DNA from: Ciborinia camelliae
Lineage: Eukaryota; Ascomycota; Leotiomycetes; Helotiales; Sclerotiniaceae
Assembly: GCA_025890175.1 (NCBI GenBank)
Contig: JANPYM010000016.1
Coordinates: 1-64,000, forward strand
Direction of reading: 5' to 3'
Length of the DNA: 64,000 nt
The position numbers were made by a program, and so were the translations under genes. How positions within the stretch are numbered: position 1 is the stretch's first letter; the number at the start of each line of letters is the position of its first letter. This document shows, in pieces, positions 13,162-24,500 of this stretch. The notes under the pieces are model-generated. The model had not been told where the DNA came from. It saw nothing but the letters and a program-made list of their open reading frames with translations, and did no database searches.

Positions 13162-13526
13162 TTATTTTGGACTTGGCGCCGGTGGGTTGGGGTAAACACA
13201 TTTAGCCCTAGCCTCCATTTCAAAAAGATTGGCACATTGAAAACTTCCACTTGCATCACAAGCAGTTTTACCTCCGTGACCGTCATCACGATAAGCGCCG
13301 GAACATATCATGTGACAGTTAATATCGGGAACATTTGAGGTCTGTGAATGATGTATGAGTTTTGATGGGGGAGGAAGGGAAGGGTGAGGGGGATAAAACG
13401 GACCTTGGGGGGTGTTACACAACAATGTGAACCATCTGAAAATAGGCATTGACAATAAGTACAAGCTTGTACACTGATACCAGCGATAAGGAATAAAGCG
13501 ATGGAGGAGAATTTGACCATTTTCAT
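13162..13526 (-). CDS. Small cysteine-rich secreted protein, paralog 1
   Basis: Two exons, 13526-13404 and 13341-13162, with a 62-nt intron (donor GTCCGT, acceptor CACAG), encode 100 residues. A signal peptide (MKMVKFSSIALFLIAGISVQA) is followed at once by CTYCQC. The mature part has ten cysteines: C-x2-C-x-C-x7-C-C, then C-x3-C, C-x7-C and a last C. The paralog at 14306-14681 has the same length, intron position and cysteine order. A start at 13520 (MVKF) is equally possible. A TATATA lies at 13615-13620, about 90 nt upstream. Function is unknown. Small size, secretion, cysteine richness and an AT-rich neighbourhood fit a candidate effector or antimicrobial protein; this is inference. The donor is not consensus, and an alternative at GTAACA would shorten the protein by five residues in frame. 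Confidence 0.75.
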
Positions 13527-14305
13527 TGATTGATCTAAGAAGATTTGACTGTGGTTGATGGTTTTAGTAACGGTAATGAAGTTAACGAAGAGTTAAGGGG
13601 GTATTCATTGATTCTATATAACGTGATATTGAATAACTTTAATTTTAAGGTTTTTATGCAGATAGAGAAGTGGACATGTATTAATCATTTATGATTTTTC
13701 AATCAAAACTGTTGAAATCGCAGATGACGTGTGAAATGAATAGTGATTGTTCCCCTAACCCTCATCCCCCACCCCATCGAACCTCAGATGACGCGGTTTG
13801 AGCTAGTTACCTGAGCCATCAATTTTGATCTCCTGGTTTAATGTATATACGAAAGATGACGCAGTACATCTTTTCTTCGCCATGGCTCTAAAACAAAGAA
13901 CTAAGAGTGATCGATTATACGAACGTTTATATGCTCAAGGGTAATGCTACTAGGCCGTAAGGACTTTAGACCATACTAGAGCTCATACGGCAGCTGGCTG
14001 CTGAATAATCAAACTAAATCCGCCGGTTCAATGATTTGTATTCGAATCTATTACAAGATGGATTTCAAGATTCTCATCAAATTACAACTAACAAACAAGA
14101 GTTCCCTCCAAATCCCAAATTTCCTTAAACCCCAATTGCCCCCGACCCCCTATTTTCTTCCAAGATCTAATTCAAGGTAATACAAAAACTTCCAAAGAAA
14201 ACATGTTCCAAGTGCTTATAAAGGTAAGGCCGGAGTTGCTACCCAAGATGGTTTGAGTTGGTCTGGATGTGTGTCTTCAGAAGAGGTTTGGAGTTCGATT
14301 GCCAT
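13527..14305. other. Intergenic between the two cysteine-rich genes
   Basis: It contains the promoter of paralog 1 (TATATA at 13615-13620). I see no other gene, RNA or repeat. Confidence 0.6.
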
Positions 14306-14681
14306 TTACCAACCTCTGCCTTGGGATTGGCATTGGGTACGGACAAGTTGGAAAACAGTAGCACACTTATATCTTCCACCGGCACCACAAGCAGTACCAA
14401 GGTCCACGGCATTAGAATCTTGGATAGGCCATCTGGTACCATCCGAACGGCGGGCAGGTGAGCAAACAGCAGTACAGTCGAGGTTCTTAACTCTATCATC
14501 CTATGAGAGAAAATTATATTAGCTCTGGATTAAGACACTGGCAAGTATGACAGGTATTTGTCTATTTACTTACCCTGGCTAAACAACAGTTGGAACCATC
14601 TGCGAACTGGCATTGGCAGTACTGGCAAGCTTGTACACCGAGAGTGGCGATGAAAAACAAGGCAACGGCAGAGAACTTCAT
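14306..14681 (-). CDS. Small cysteine-rich secreted protein, paralog 2
   Basis: Two exons, 14681-14574 and 14500-14306, with a 73-nt intron (GTAAGT ... CATAG) encode 100 residues. The signal peptide MKFSAVALFFIATLGVQA is followed by CQYCQC. Ten cysteines repeat the order of paralog 1: C-x2-C-x-C-x7-C-C in exon 1, then C-x3-C, C-x7-C and C in exon 2. DGS-x-CC is shared, and the intron falls shortly after the CC pair in both. Outside the signal peptide and cysteines the sequences differ strongly, so the duplication is old or diversifying. A TATATA at 14831-14836 lies about 150 nt upstream. Function is unknown; candidate secreted effector. Confidence 0.8.
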
Positions 14682-15159
14682 TTTGATGATTTGAAGAGAG
14701 TGTGGTTTTAAGTGAGTATTGTCAATGTTTTGGTGAAGGAGAAAGACAGTGAGTATGAATGAGTGTGGTAGATCGAATTGAATGAAAGTGATGATCTCTT
14801 GTATTTCTAGATCTAGATAATGTCTATCCTTATATATTTTCTATTCTTACTATTAAGGTTATCTTAATTGTTTGTTTAAGCAAAAACTTTATTACAATTT
14901 GTAAAGGGAGTGGACACATCTCATGAAACTTAAGGGATAATCCTTATTCCTTCCATAAACCTCTCTTATATCGAATGATATCTGAAGTCTGGATCATCTC
15001 ATTTAAATGAACCTTCGCTTTATTCTCCAAGCTCCTTTCTAGCAAAATATTCTTTCTAAATCTTCCTTGCCACGGGAAAACCCCTTTTTCAATATCCATT
15101 TACTAAAAAGCCAAGCATCAAAATCATCTCCAAACCACACCTGCATGATTCAATTCGTT
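14682..15159. other. Intergenic, promoter of cysteine-rich paralog 2
   Basis: It carries a TATATA box (14831-14836) and a CTAGATCTAGA palindrome near 14808. Nothing else can be supported. Confidence 0.55.
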
Positions 15160-15733
15160 TCAAAACCACACCTGCATGATCCACTTCCCAAGATATAACC
15201 CGAGTAATCCCATTATAGCTGTCACGATTGCCATTCCAATCAATACCCATTGTCTAAACCTAAAAGCATCCGAAACCTCCATCTTCATCATTTTCTTTTG
15301 CTTGGTATGCCAATGCCAAGGCTCATCTTCCCTCTTCTTATTTCCCTCGGCATTTTGTTGTCTATATGGTGATTTGATATATGAATAAGGTTCTGGTTTG
15401 AAAACCAATTGGTGTAGAAAACCTTGGATGCGCCCGAAGAAAGTATCCGGATATTTGCGGGGGTTAGAGTGTTGTTGAACTCGAAGGGAACTATTCCTTC
15501 TATCGATGAGGAAGAGTGATATGAGAAATGAGACGAAGGTAATGGGGGCGATTATAAACTTTTGGGTTAATTAGAGTTGTTATTGTGGTGGTAAAACCGT
15601 AAAAGTTGGAAATAGATGGGAGTAACCTTACTCTAGCTAAAGCGCTTTCCTTCGGAGCTTCCGGATGTATTGGAGCATTGAAAAGCGATGGTGGGAATGG
15701 CGGGGATTGCGATGAACGTTTTGGAGATGTCAT
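15160..15733 (-). CDS. Small membrane protein with two predicted helices
   Basis: Exons 15733-15632 and 15558-15160, with a 73-nt intron (GTAAGG ... AAAAG), encode 166 residues. Residues 1-34 are Ser/Pro-rich. A hydrophobic segment follows (about 35-52, FIIAPITFVSFLISLFLI), then a basic polar stretch. A second helix near the C-terminus (about 143-159, VLIGMAIVTAIMGLLGL) is followed by a short tail KWIMQVWF. I do not recognise the family. It resembles in plan (polar N-part, one late helix, very short tail) the small proteins at 37391-38400 on the far side of the AT-rich block, which may indicate a lineage-specific family. The frame is uninterrupted and both splice sites are good. Confidence 0.7.
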
Positions 15734-15985
15734 TCTGATTTAACCCCAAGTGAATTAATTATAGGATTGAATTGGATTTGGATTTTGAGATCAGGTCAGG
15801 TCAGAATTTGAAGCTTTGAAAATAGACTTCACATTGCTTTGATCTATTTATGGATTTATCTATTATATTCATTCATCTAAAGAGTGGAAACATTTTTATT
15901 CTTTTCTTTTCTTCGTTGTCAATCATCACCCCAATTAACCAACCAGTCGTACTCGGGTATTCGCCAAGACATTCCAGCCACATCA

Positions 15986-16144
15986 ATGCCCCCTCATTTA
16001 CCAGGTAAGGTTGTAGGGTTGATGGTGAAATAAAAGCTCAGCCTTAAAAGGGTGACGTTTTACCGGAGGCTTTGATTCCATGCCTTTTCCCCATCAGCTG
16101 ATTTCATGGTGTTCGATGCGAAAGGCAAAATGTATCATCGCTGA
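15986..16144 (+). CDS. Possible 21-codon spliced ORF (very uncertain)
   Basis: ATG at 15986, a GTAAGG donor at 16005, a CATCAG acceptor at 16097 and a stop at 16142-16144 give a closed frame of 21 residues ending FMVFDAKGKMYHR. The second part reads like conserved coding sequence. The first exon could instead be longer, or the gene could be truncated by the LTR remnant that follows. I have no family assignment. Confidence 0.25.
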
Positions 16145-16194
16145 AACCCCATGGATATAGAAATCTTATTGGTTATATAGGAAGGCGAAAGGTT

Positions 16195-16280
16195 GCAAGA
16201 GGTTAAGCCTTAGCGCAAGCTAGCGCCGTAGCCGTGCGCTGCAGGCGCCTGCGTGGCGTAGGCACGTGATTTATCCAACA
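16195..16280 (+). mobile_element. LTR-A remnant (3' end only) at block boundary
   Basis: The last 25 bases before 16280 (CGTAGGCACGTGATTTATCC followed by AACA) match the end of the solo LTR at 20110-20257. The 5' part is missing or replaced by GC-rich sequence with a perfect palindrome GCAGGCGCCTGC (16241-16252). The switch to AT-rich DNA follows immediately, so this marks the left edge of AT block 2. Confidence 0.6.
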
Positions 16281-17356
16281 ACATATAAATGATTGATTTC
16301 TATAAAACGTTTAATAAATAAAATATTTTTAATATTATTGTTATACGCATTATATAGGATTATAAAAATAAAATCCTAGATATACAATTTAATAAAAAAA
16401 TTGTATTAAAAAGAAAAATATTTTTTTAAAAAAAATATTATTTAATAGTAGTAATAATAGTAAATTCTTAATCGATTGAATCTATCTATATAAATATATA
16501 TAAAGACTATACAATGGACCTATAATTATATATAATATAAAGTTAATAAAAAAATAAAAAATAGAAAAATCTAAATTTTTTTTGATATATATCCAAATTG
16601 TCTTTATTACCCATTCATTCTATCAAACACTATATAACCCATAATATTCTAATCTTAAAAACAATCTTAATTAATAATTTTATAGTTTTATAGTGTATAG
16701 CAAATTAATTTATATACTTTGTTATATTTTTTTGTAATTTAATAAATATCCATCCTCTTATCTCTTTCTTTATTTATTTATTTATTTATTTATTTGTTTA
16801 TTTATATATTTTCTTTTTTTTTGTTTATACATTACCCCTTGTTTATTTATACATTTTATACCCTAATAATACCTTAATAATATCTCTTCGTTTTTAATTT
16901 ATATTTTTTGTTTTTATTTATAATCATATTATTATCAAATAATCGTTACCTAATAATATTAACCTAATAATAACTTTTCTTTGTTTTTACCTATTTATAT
17001 ATATATTTTTTATTTTATTTTTTAAATTCTACTCCTCCCCATTTCCAACTCTACTATTTTTATTTCAATAACATCCTTTAAAAAGAAAGCCTATATCGCT
17101 AATAAATATATCAACAAACTATTAAAAAAAGCTTGTCCTCTAGCCCAGCCCCTTTACAATTATTATATATATTATCTTTATAATTTAAATGTAAACCCAA
17201 ATTTTGTTTATATGCGTATGCATGGGAAATATTCCTATTGTTATACCAATAAAAATCTATACTAAAATATATATTTTATTTATTTATTTTTATTTTTTTT
17301 GTTTTTAAGCTAATTTACTATCTATAAATTTCTATTAGATATTTGAAATCTATATA

Positions 17357-17550
17357 TGTTGGAACATATATCAGTGAATACGGCACGTGACTAGGCACTA
17401 GGCACTAGCGCGTACCACGCCTATATAGTTCACCTCTTTCCACACCCTCTTAGCTAGAACGTCAACAATACTACAGAGATATCATACTATATATTGCTGG
17501 CCACCTCCATTCCGCATATGCGTGTTTATACCCCCTGGTGTGAACCGACA
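17357..17550. mobile_element. Solo LTR, second insertion
   Basis: A 194-bp island of normal composition starts TGTTGG and ends CCGACA, flanked by ATATA on both sides (17352-17356 and 17551-17555). It has CACGTG at 17384-17389, a TATA-like CCTATATAG and repeats of GGCACTA. The AT-rich target makes the 5-bp duplication weaker evidence by itself, but termini, size and composition agree. It resembles the 1097-1308 LTR in plan but is a different sequence. Confidence 0.75.
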
Positions 17551-17937
17551 ATATATATCGCTATTACAATTGCCAATATATATAACAAAACTATTAATAA
17601 TAATATTATTAATATTATTATTTTATTGGATAATTAAAATTTTATTGTTTTTATAACAAAGTATTAGTTTGTTTTTTATAAAAAAACTTCCCACTAATTA
17701 TAATAATCAAATCCATTAAAATATATGGATTGATTTTTATTCAATTCTAAAGATATTTTATATTTTTTACAAAGCGGTTGTATTTATTATAATTAAAATA
17801 AATATAAAGTTAAAGGAAAATATTAAAAATAATAAAGTTATAAATTATATTTAATAAATAAAAACTCTAAAATTGATTACAAATTTCTTTAATATATTTA
17901 TTAATATATATTATATTAAAATAATTTATATTTTCTA

Positions 17938-17968
<31 letters not shown>

Positions 17969-18129
17969 ATATTAAGCTTTTATTAATTTTTTATAATACG
18001 AATACAATATCCTAAAAAAAAAGATTAAAAAGATAAAGATTGTAGTTAGATTTTTTAATAATCTTTAGATTAAAAAATGTTTTTGTTTTTTGGGTTTTTT
18101 TTTTTTAAATTTAAATTTAATTATCTTTT

Positions 18130-18336
18130 TGTTAGAATCACTATGGGCAATGAAGAAACAAATATATTATAGTATATAATGTATTTGGCTTAAAGCTTTA
18201 AAAATTATACAATAAATCAATTATATATACCCGCTAGCGTATACTAGCGTTATAGTATGGGGATGCTATTAACGGTATACCGCGGTCGTGTACGGTGTAT
18301 ATACAAATATACTATAAATATATAATTTATTTAATA
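18130..18336 (+). mobile_element. LTR-A, 5' LTR of element Y
   Basis: It aligns along its length with the intact solo LTR at 20110-20257 and with the LTRs of X. Differences such as TGTTGGAATCACCATGGGCG versus TGTTAGAATCACTATGGGCA are transitions. Length 207 bp. The corresponding 3' LTR is truncated, so no target duplication can be tested. Confidence 0.8.
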
Positions 18337-19798
18337 TTTACAATTATTTAAAATATTGTTTAATTGTATAATATGTTTTATATAAAATTATATAATTATT
18401 TATAATTTTATAAAAAAAATATTATTTTTTTATATTATTCTTTTTTTAATATTATATTAATTTTTTTATTTATTATATTTAATTTATTTTATAATTTTAA
18501 TATTAATAATATTATTTTTAATTAATTTTTTTAATATATTATATAATTTGAATTTAATTATTATATTAATTAAATTAAAGTTTTTATTGATTTATTTAAT
18601 TTTAACAATTTTGTAATATTTATAAAATTAACAAAATATTATGATATTAATTATTAGTTTTTTTTAAATTATATTTAATTTTATAAAACAATTGTATAAT
18701 GATTTAAAATTAATGTAAATTATTAAAAATATATTTTAAATAAAAATATTATTAATTATATTTTTAATAATTATTTTTAAATCAAATTTTAAGATTATTT
18801 TATAAAGTTTGAAGGTTAATATATTTTTTATAATTCGTTTATATTTAATTAATAATTAATAAATAATATTAATTTTATTATATTTATTTATAAATATTAT
18901 AATATATTTAATTTAAAATAATAAATTTTAATTATTAACAAAAAAAATATTAATAAAAATAATTAATTGAAATAAATTAATATTAAATAAAATATAATAA
19001 AATCTTTATATTAAATTATTAATTTATTATTATAAACGTTTATTTAATATTTTAATATTTTTTAATTTTGAATTAATTATTTAAATAATAATTAATAAAT
19101 TATATAATACTTTTAATTGATATATTATTATATTATATATAATTTAAACTTAATACAAAAGATATTGGTTTTTCGATATAACAATTATACAAACTTTTTT
19201 TTGAATGTTATATAAATTTGCAAATTCGATTTTGATTAATTTGATATTTTTGAATTAATTTTTTTAATTTAAATAAATTATATTATTATTTATTATAAAT
19301 ATTTTATTATTAAATTTTATTAAAATCTTAAATATTAATATTTTATATTTTTTAATTAAAAATTTAGTTTTTTTAAATTATTTTTATTTTTGATTTGCAA
19401 ATTTTTTGTTAATAATAATAAATGTATTATTAATTTATAAATTAATAATTTTGAAAATAATATTTTTTAATATTATATATATAAAATATAAAATATAAAT
19501 TAATTATTTTATTTAAAAATTTTTAATATAATATTTATAATAAATATTAAATCAATAATTTTCAATTTTTGGAATATCGTATAATAGATGTATTATTTGT
19601 AATAAAAATTTCTTAGAAATTTTTATTTTTAATAAAAATCGAATATAAAACTTTTGGATTAAATTAATTGTAATCTAAATATAGATTTGATTAATATTTT
19701 GTTTATAAAAATTAATATTATATTTTATAACTTTTTTAATTATTATTAATATTAATATTATTTATTAATTAATATATTATATTATAAATAATTATATA

Positions 19799-19975
19799 TA
19801 TCGAATCACCTCGGTGGTATCAAAATATGTATAGTAGAAAGTAGTATATTATAAAAGCATACAGATCGATCGTAGATCGATCTGCGAGCTTATATGCCCG
19901 CTACGCGGGCATACCGGCCGCACGCGGCCGCACGCTCCGGTGAATCTGCCCTGCAGATTCACTGGTATCGCAACA
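19799..19975. mobile_element. 177-bp insert with four perfect hairpins
   Basis: This GC-normal insert in element Y runs from TATCGAATCACC to GGTATCGCAACA and is flanked by ATATA on both sides (19794-19798, 19976-19980). Its ends resemble those of LTR-B (TATCGAA ... TCGCAACA). Four perfect stem-loops follow each other: 19862-19884 (10-bp arms), 19893-19913 (9-bp), 19915-19930 (7-bp) and 19940-19962 (10-bp), with loops of 2-3 nt. It may be a solo LTR of the B family or a distinct hairpin element. Confidence 0.7.
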
Positions 19976-20109
19976 ATATAAAAATTATATTTTTATTTTT
20001 GTTTTATTATATTTAAATAATTAATTAAAATTTAGAATATATTTTATTAATTTTAATATATTTAATTTTATTAACAAATTGTAAATTAAAGATTTTAATA
20101 TTTAATAAT

Positions 20110-20257
20110 TGTTGGAATCACCATGGGCGATGGAGAACAAATGTACTATAGTATGCAGTGTATTTGGCTCGAAGCTCTAAAAACTATGCTACAGATTAAC
20201 TATATATGCCCGCTAGCGCATGCGCAAGCGTGCCGTAGGCACGTGATTTATCCAACA
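20110..20257 (+). mobile_element. LTR-A solo LTR, nearly intact
   Basis: 148 bp, TGTTGG ... CCAACA, with a perfect 5-bp duplication ATAAT (20105-20109 and 20258-20262). It shows the unmutated LTR-A sequence, including CACGTG at 20240-20245. Compared with the 206-bp LTRs of X it lacks about 58 bp from the middle, so it is a deletion variant. It was inserted into the already present element Y. Confidence 0.9.
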
Positions 20258-21579
20258 ATAATATATTTTTTAATGGAATGAATTCGAATATTTTGTTTTT
20301 TATCAATTTATTAATTTCTTTTTATTTTGATTTTATATAAATTGATAGATTTATTAAATATGATATAAATATTTTATTTGTAATAAAAATAAATTTTTTA
20401 TTTAATTTATTAAAATAAAAATTAAAAATTTTTTTATTATTTTTTTTATTTAATTAAAAATAAATAAAAATATTAATGGTAAATATTAAATTATTATTGT
20501 TTATTTATAAAATCTATATATTTATAATATTTTATAAATAATATATAAATAAAATAATAATTATTAATTGAAATAATTAAATTTTTTAATTTAATTAAAA
20601 CAAATTATTATTTGAAAATTGATTTTGCTTAATTAGTTTTTATTATTAAAATAGTTTTATCGAAATAAATTTAAATTTAATAAAATTATTAATTAATTAT
20701 ATTATATAAATTTTATTTATTATATTAAATAATTTAAATAGTTTTATTTATTTATTAGTACAGTTGCTTTTTTTTTTTTATATTAATATTTCAATATTTA
20801 GGAGCAAATTATATATTAATTTTGTATTTCATTTATTTCGTTATTTCAAAATATTTAATATTATTTGTTTAGTTTTTAATTTGTATAATTTGTTTATAAT
20901 TCTTTTAATAATTTTTAATTATTGTAATATCAATAATGCTAAAGTGTTAAATTTATTTATTTAAAGATATATCTTAAAAATTAAAAAGATTGAAATTAAA
21001 TTATTAGGTTTTATTAAATTATTAATAGTTTTAATAATTATTTATAATTTTATTTTTTTAATTATTTTTAATTTTTTAATTTTTTTATTAATAATATTAT
21101 ATATTTATTATAATATAAAATAATAATATTTAATAATTTTCATAAATCAATATATTTTAATTAATATATTTTTAATTTTAATTAATATTATATTAATATA
21201 TTAAATACATTTTTTATTAACAAAATTTTTATTAATATTATAAATAATATAATTTAAAGATTTTATATATATATTTATTCAATATTTTTTTGAAATATTT
21301 TAAATATAATAAATATTAATATTATTAAATTATTAAATTATTTGGAATTAAATTTCTTTATTAATTATATAAAAAATAAATTTTTTTTTAATATAAAAGA
21401 TATTTATTATAATTAAATAATTAAAATTAATATTTTTATAAAAATTAAAATTAAATTTTTTAAAAGATTGTTTATATTTTTAATAATATTTATAAAAATT
21501 TTTAAAATTTTTTAAATCATTTTAAATAATATTTTTATATTTTATTTTTTAAAATATTTAATAAAAACGATAAATTAAT

Positions 21580-24500
21580 TGTTGGATAAATCACGTGCCT
21601 ACGGTACGCTTGCGCATGTGCTGTGTACGGCCGCGGCGTGCCGTTAGCGGTACCTCTGCGTTATAGCGCTAGTATACGCTAGTGGGTATATATAGTTAAT
21701 CTATAATATAGTTTTTAAAACTTTAAGCTAAATATATTATATATTATAGTATATTTATTTTTTATTATTTATAATAATTTTAATATTAATTAATAAAATT
21801 ATATTATAAATCAAAAGTTTAATATTTTAATTATAAAATAAGTAAAATTGGTAATTATATTATAAAGAGATACAAATTTTTATATTATAATATATTTATT
21901 TTTATATTTTATAAATAAAATATTTACTTTAAAAACTTTTTGTTTAAAATAATTTATTTAAATAAATAAATAAAATAATTTATAATAATATTTTAATTTT
22001 ATTATATAAAAAAATTTAAATTTATTATTTTTATTTATAATATTAAATATATTTATAAAACTAATAATATTTAAAAAATTTTATTTATTTTTATTATTTT
22101 TTAATAAAAAAGATAATGTTTTTATGTAATCAAAATTTTTTATTTTATTATAAATCAAAACAATAATTTATAAAATATTTAATAAAAAATGAAACAACAA
22201 TATTAATTTAAAAAATTTCGTTATAGATTTAAAAAAATATTGTAAATATAAATTATATATTTTTAAATTGAAACATTTATATAATAATAAATTATAAGAA
22301 TTTTATTTTAAAAATTTTTTAAATTAAAAAATAAAACATTTTTGATATATTGGAATATATTTTTTTTTTAAAATTTATAATAAATTAAAAATTTGCAAAA
22401 TATATATTAAAAAAAGTATTTTAAATAAAAAATTAAATATTTATTTAATATTTTTCAAAATTTTTTATATTAAATATTATAAATAAATTAATAATAAAAT
22501 AAAAAAAGCTTTATTAAATTATTATTTTAAATTTTGATTTTTAAAACTATTATAATATATTTAAAAAATTAAAAACAAAAAATAAAAATTATTAAATTTT
22601 TATTTTTAAATTAAATTTTTTAAAATTTTAAATAGTATATTTTATAAAAATCCTTTATCATTATTATTTATTAAAATATTAAAAAAAGAATATTTGATTA
22701 ATTTTTTTTTATATAAAGATAAAAAATTAAATAATTATAAAAAATATTATAATGTAGAATTTTTTTATAATATTTTAATTTTACAAAATTTTGATATTCA
22801 AAATATTTTAGCTCTATTTATTTAAAATATCTTAATTTTTTAAGAATTTAATTCTTTAATAATAGAATTTAGTTAATTTCAAATTAAAAGTTTTTTGTTA
22901 TTATCGAAACACTCCGGTATACACAATATATACATATACAGAATAATATAATATAAAAATAATAAAATATAATATCATATATTAGATTCTAAATAAATAT
23001 TACAAAAAAAACTTATATACCCATAAATCGCATTAAACAAACTAATACAATTATATACTAAACTTAAATCTATTTACTAAAATTGTAATATTAGCAATTT
23101 TTTTAAAAATTAAATATATAATAAAGAATTTTTACCCTAATATATCCTGTATATCCTATATGCCCTACATACCCTGCATGCCCTGCTATACCCTGTATGC
23201 CCTATATGTTATACCCATTCCTGCTATACCTATTCCTGCCTTCCATCAATTATTATTGGCTTTACTACATGACGATACGAATCGAATTCGTTGTATAGTA
23301 CCGTACGACACTAGACGAATGTCTCATGTAATAATTGGCTACCAGTTCCCCCACTATCGTATCAAAGTAACAAGGAAAAGAAATATCGATTTTCAATATA
23401 ATCTAAGCGAATTTGAATTTGAAATCGAAATAAAGTTTTAAAGCTAAAACGTATAAATCGAATTGTAAAATCGAAGTATAGAATCATGTAAAATAATATA
23501 TAGATATAAAAATAATATAAATAACGCAAGAAATTATATAAATTTGAAATAAATATAAAAAGAAAAATAAATTGAATTTTGAAAAATAAAATAAAATACA
23601 TCGAATTTAAATAAATCGTATTTGAAAAATAAAAAATAAATCGATTCCGAAATAGATTAACTTCGAAAAATAAATCGAATTTAAAGAAAATAAAAAATAA
23701 ATCAAGTTTGAAAAAAATAATAAAAAATCGAATTTAAAAATAATAAAAAAAAAAACAAAAAAATTTAATAAAAAAATTTATAATAAAATAATTTAATTAA
23801 AATTAATAAATACATAATAAATATAAAAACTAAATAAAACTTTATTAGTTTTTTTTGAATTCAATTTTATCATTTAATAATCTATATAAATTCGTTTTTT
23901 TTACCAAACGTTTTATAAATCTATTTATACTACAAACAACTATTTGTATAATACTTGTTAAAGTTTAATAATCGTACCTACACTTTTAATTTTCGAAATA
24001 ACAACCGTAGAAAATGATAAACCTATTAACACTAAACACCAATACAATTTCTTCGCTATATCAACTACAATAACATTTTATTTGAAAAAGCAATATTTAA
24101 ATAAAAAGTCTCATCGGAAATCGTAAAATATAAGTTTGTTCCCTTTGCCAAACGTTTTGCGAACCTATCCATACTACAAACAGGCAAGCTGTTTGTGCGA
24201 TACTTATTAAAATTCGATAATCGTACTTGCATTTCCAATCTTTGAAATAACAATTTTTTAAAAATAATATTTAATCGATTTATATATATTAAACAATTGA
24301 TCAATATCAAAATACTTCAATATATATAATATATACATATACAGAATAATATAATATAAAAATAATAAAATATAATATTATATATTAGATTTTAAATAAA
24401 TATTACGAAAAAGGCTTATATGCCCGTAGATTGTATTAGGCGAATTAATACAATCATATACTAAACCTAAGCCTATTCACTAGGATCGCAACAATTATAA

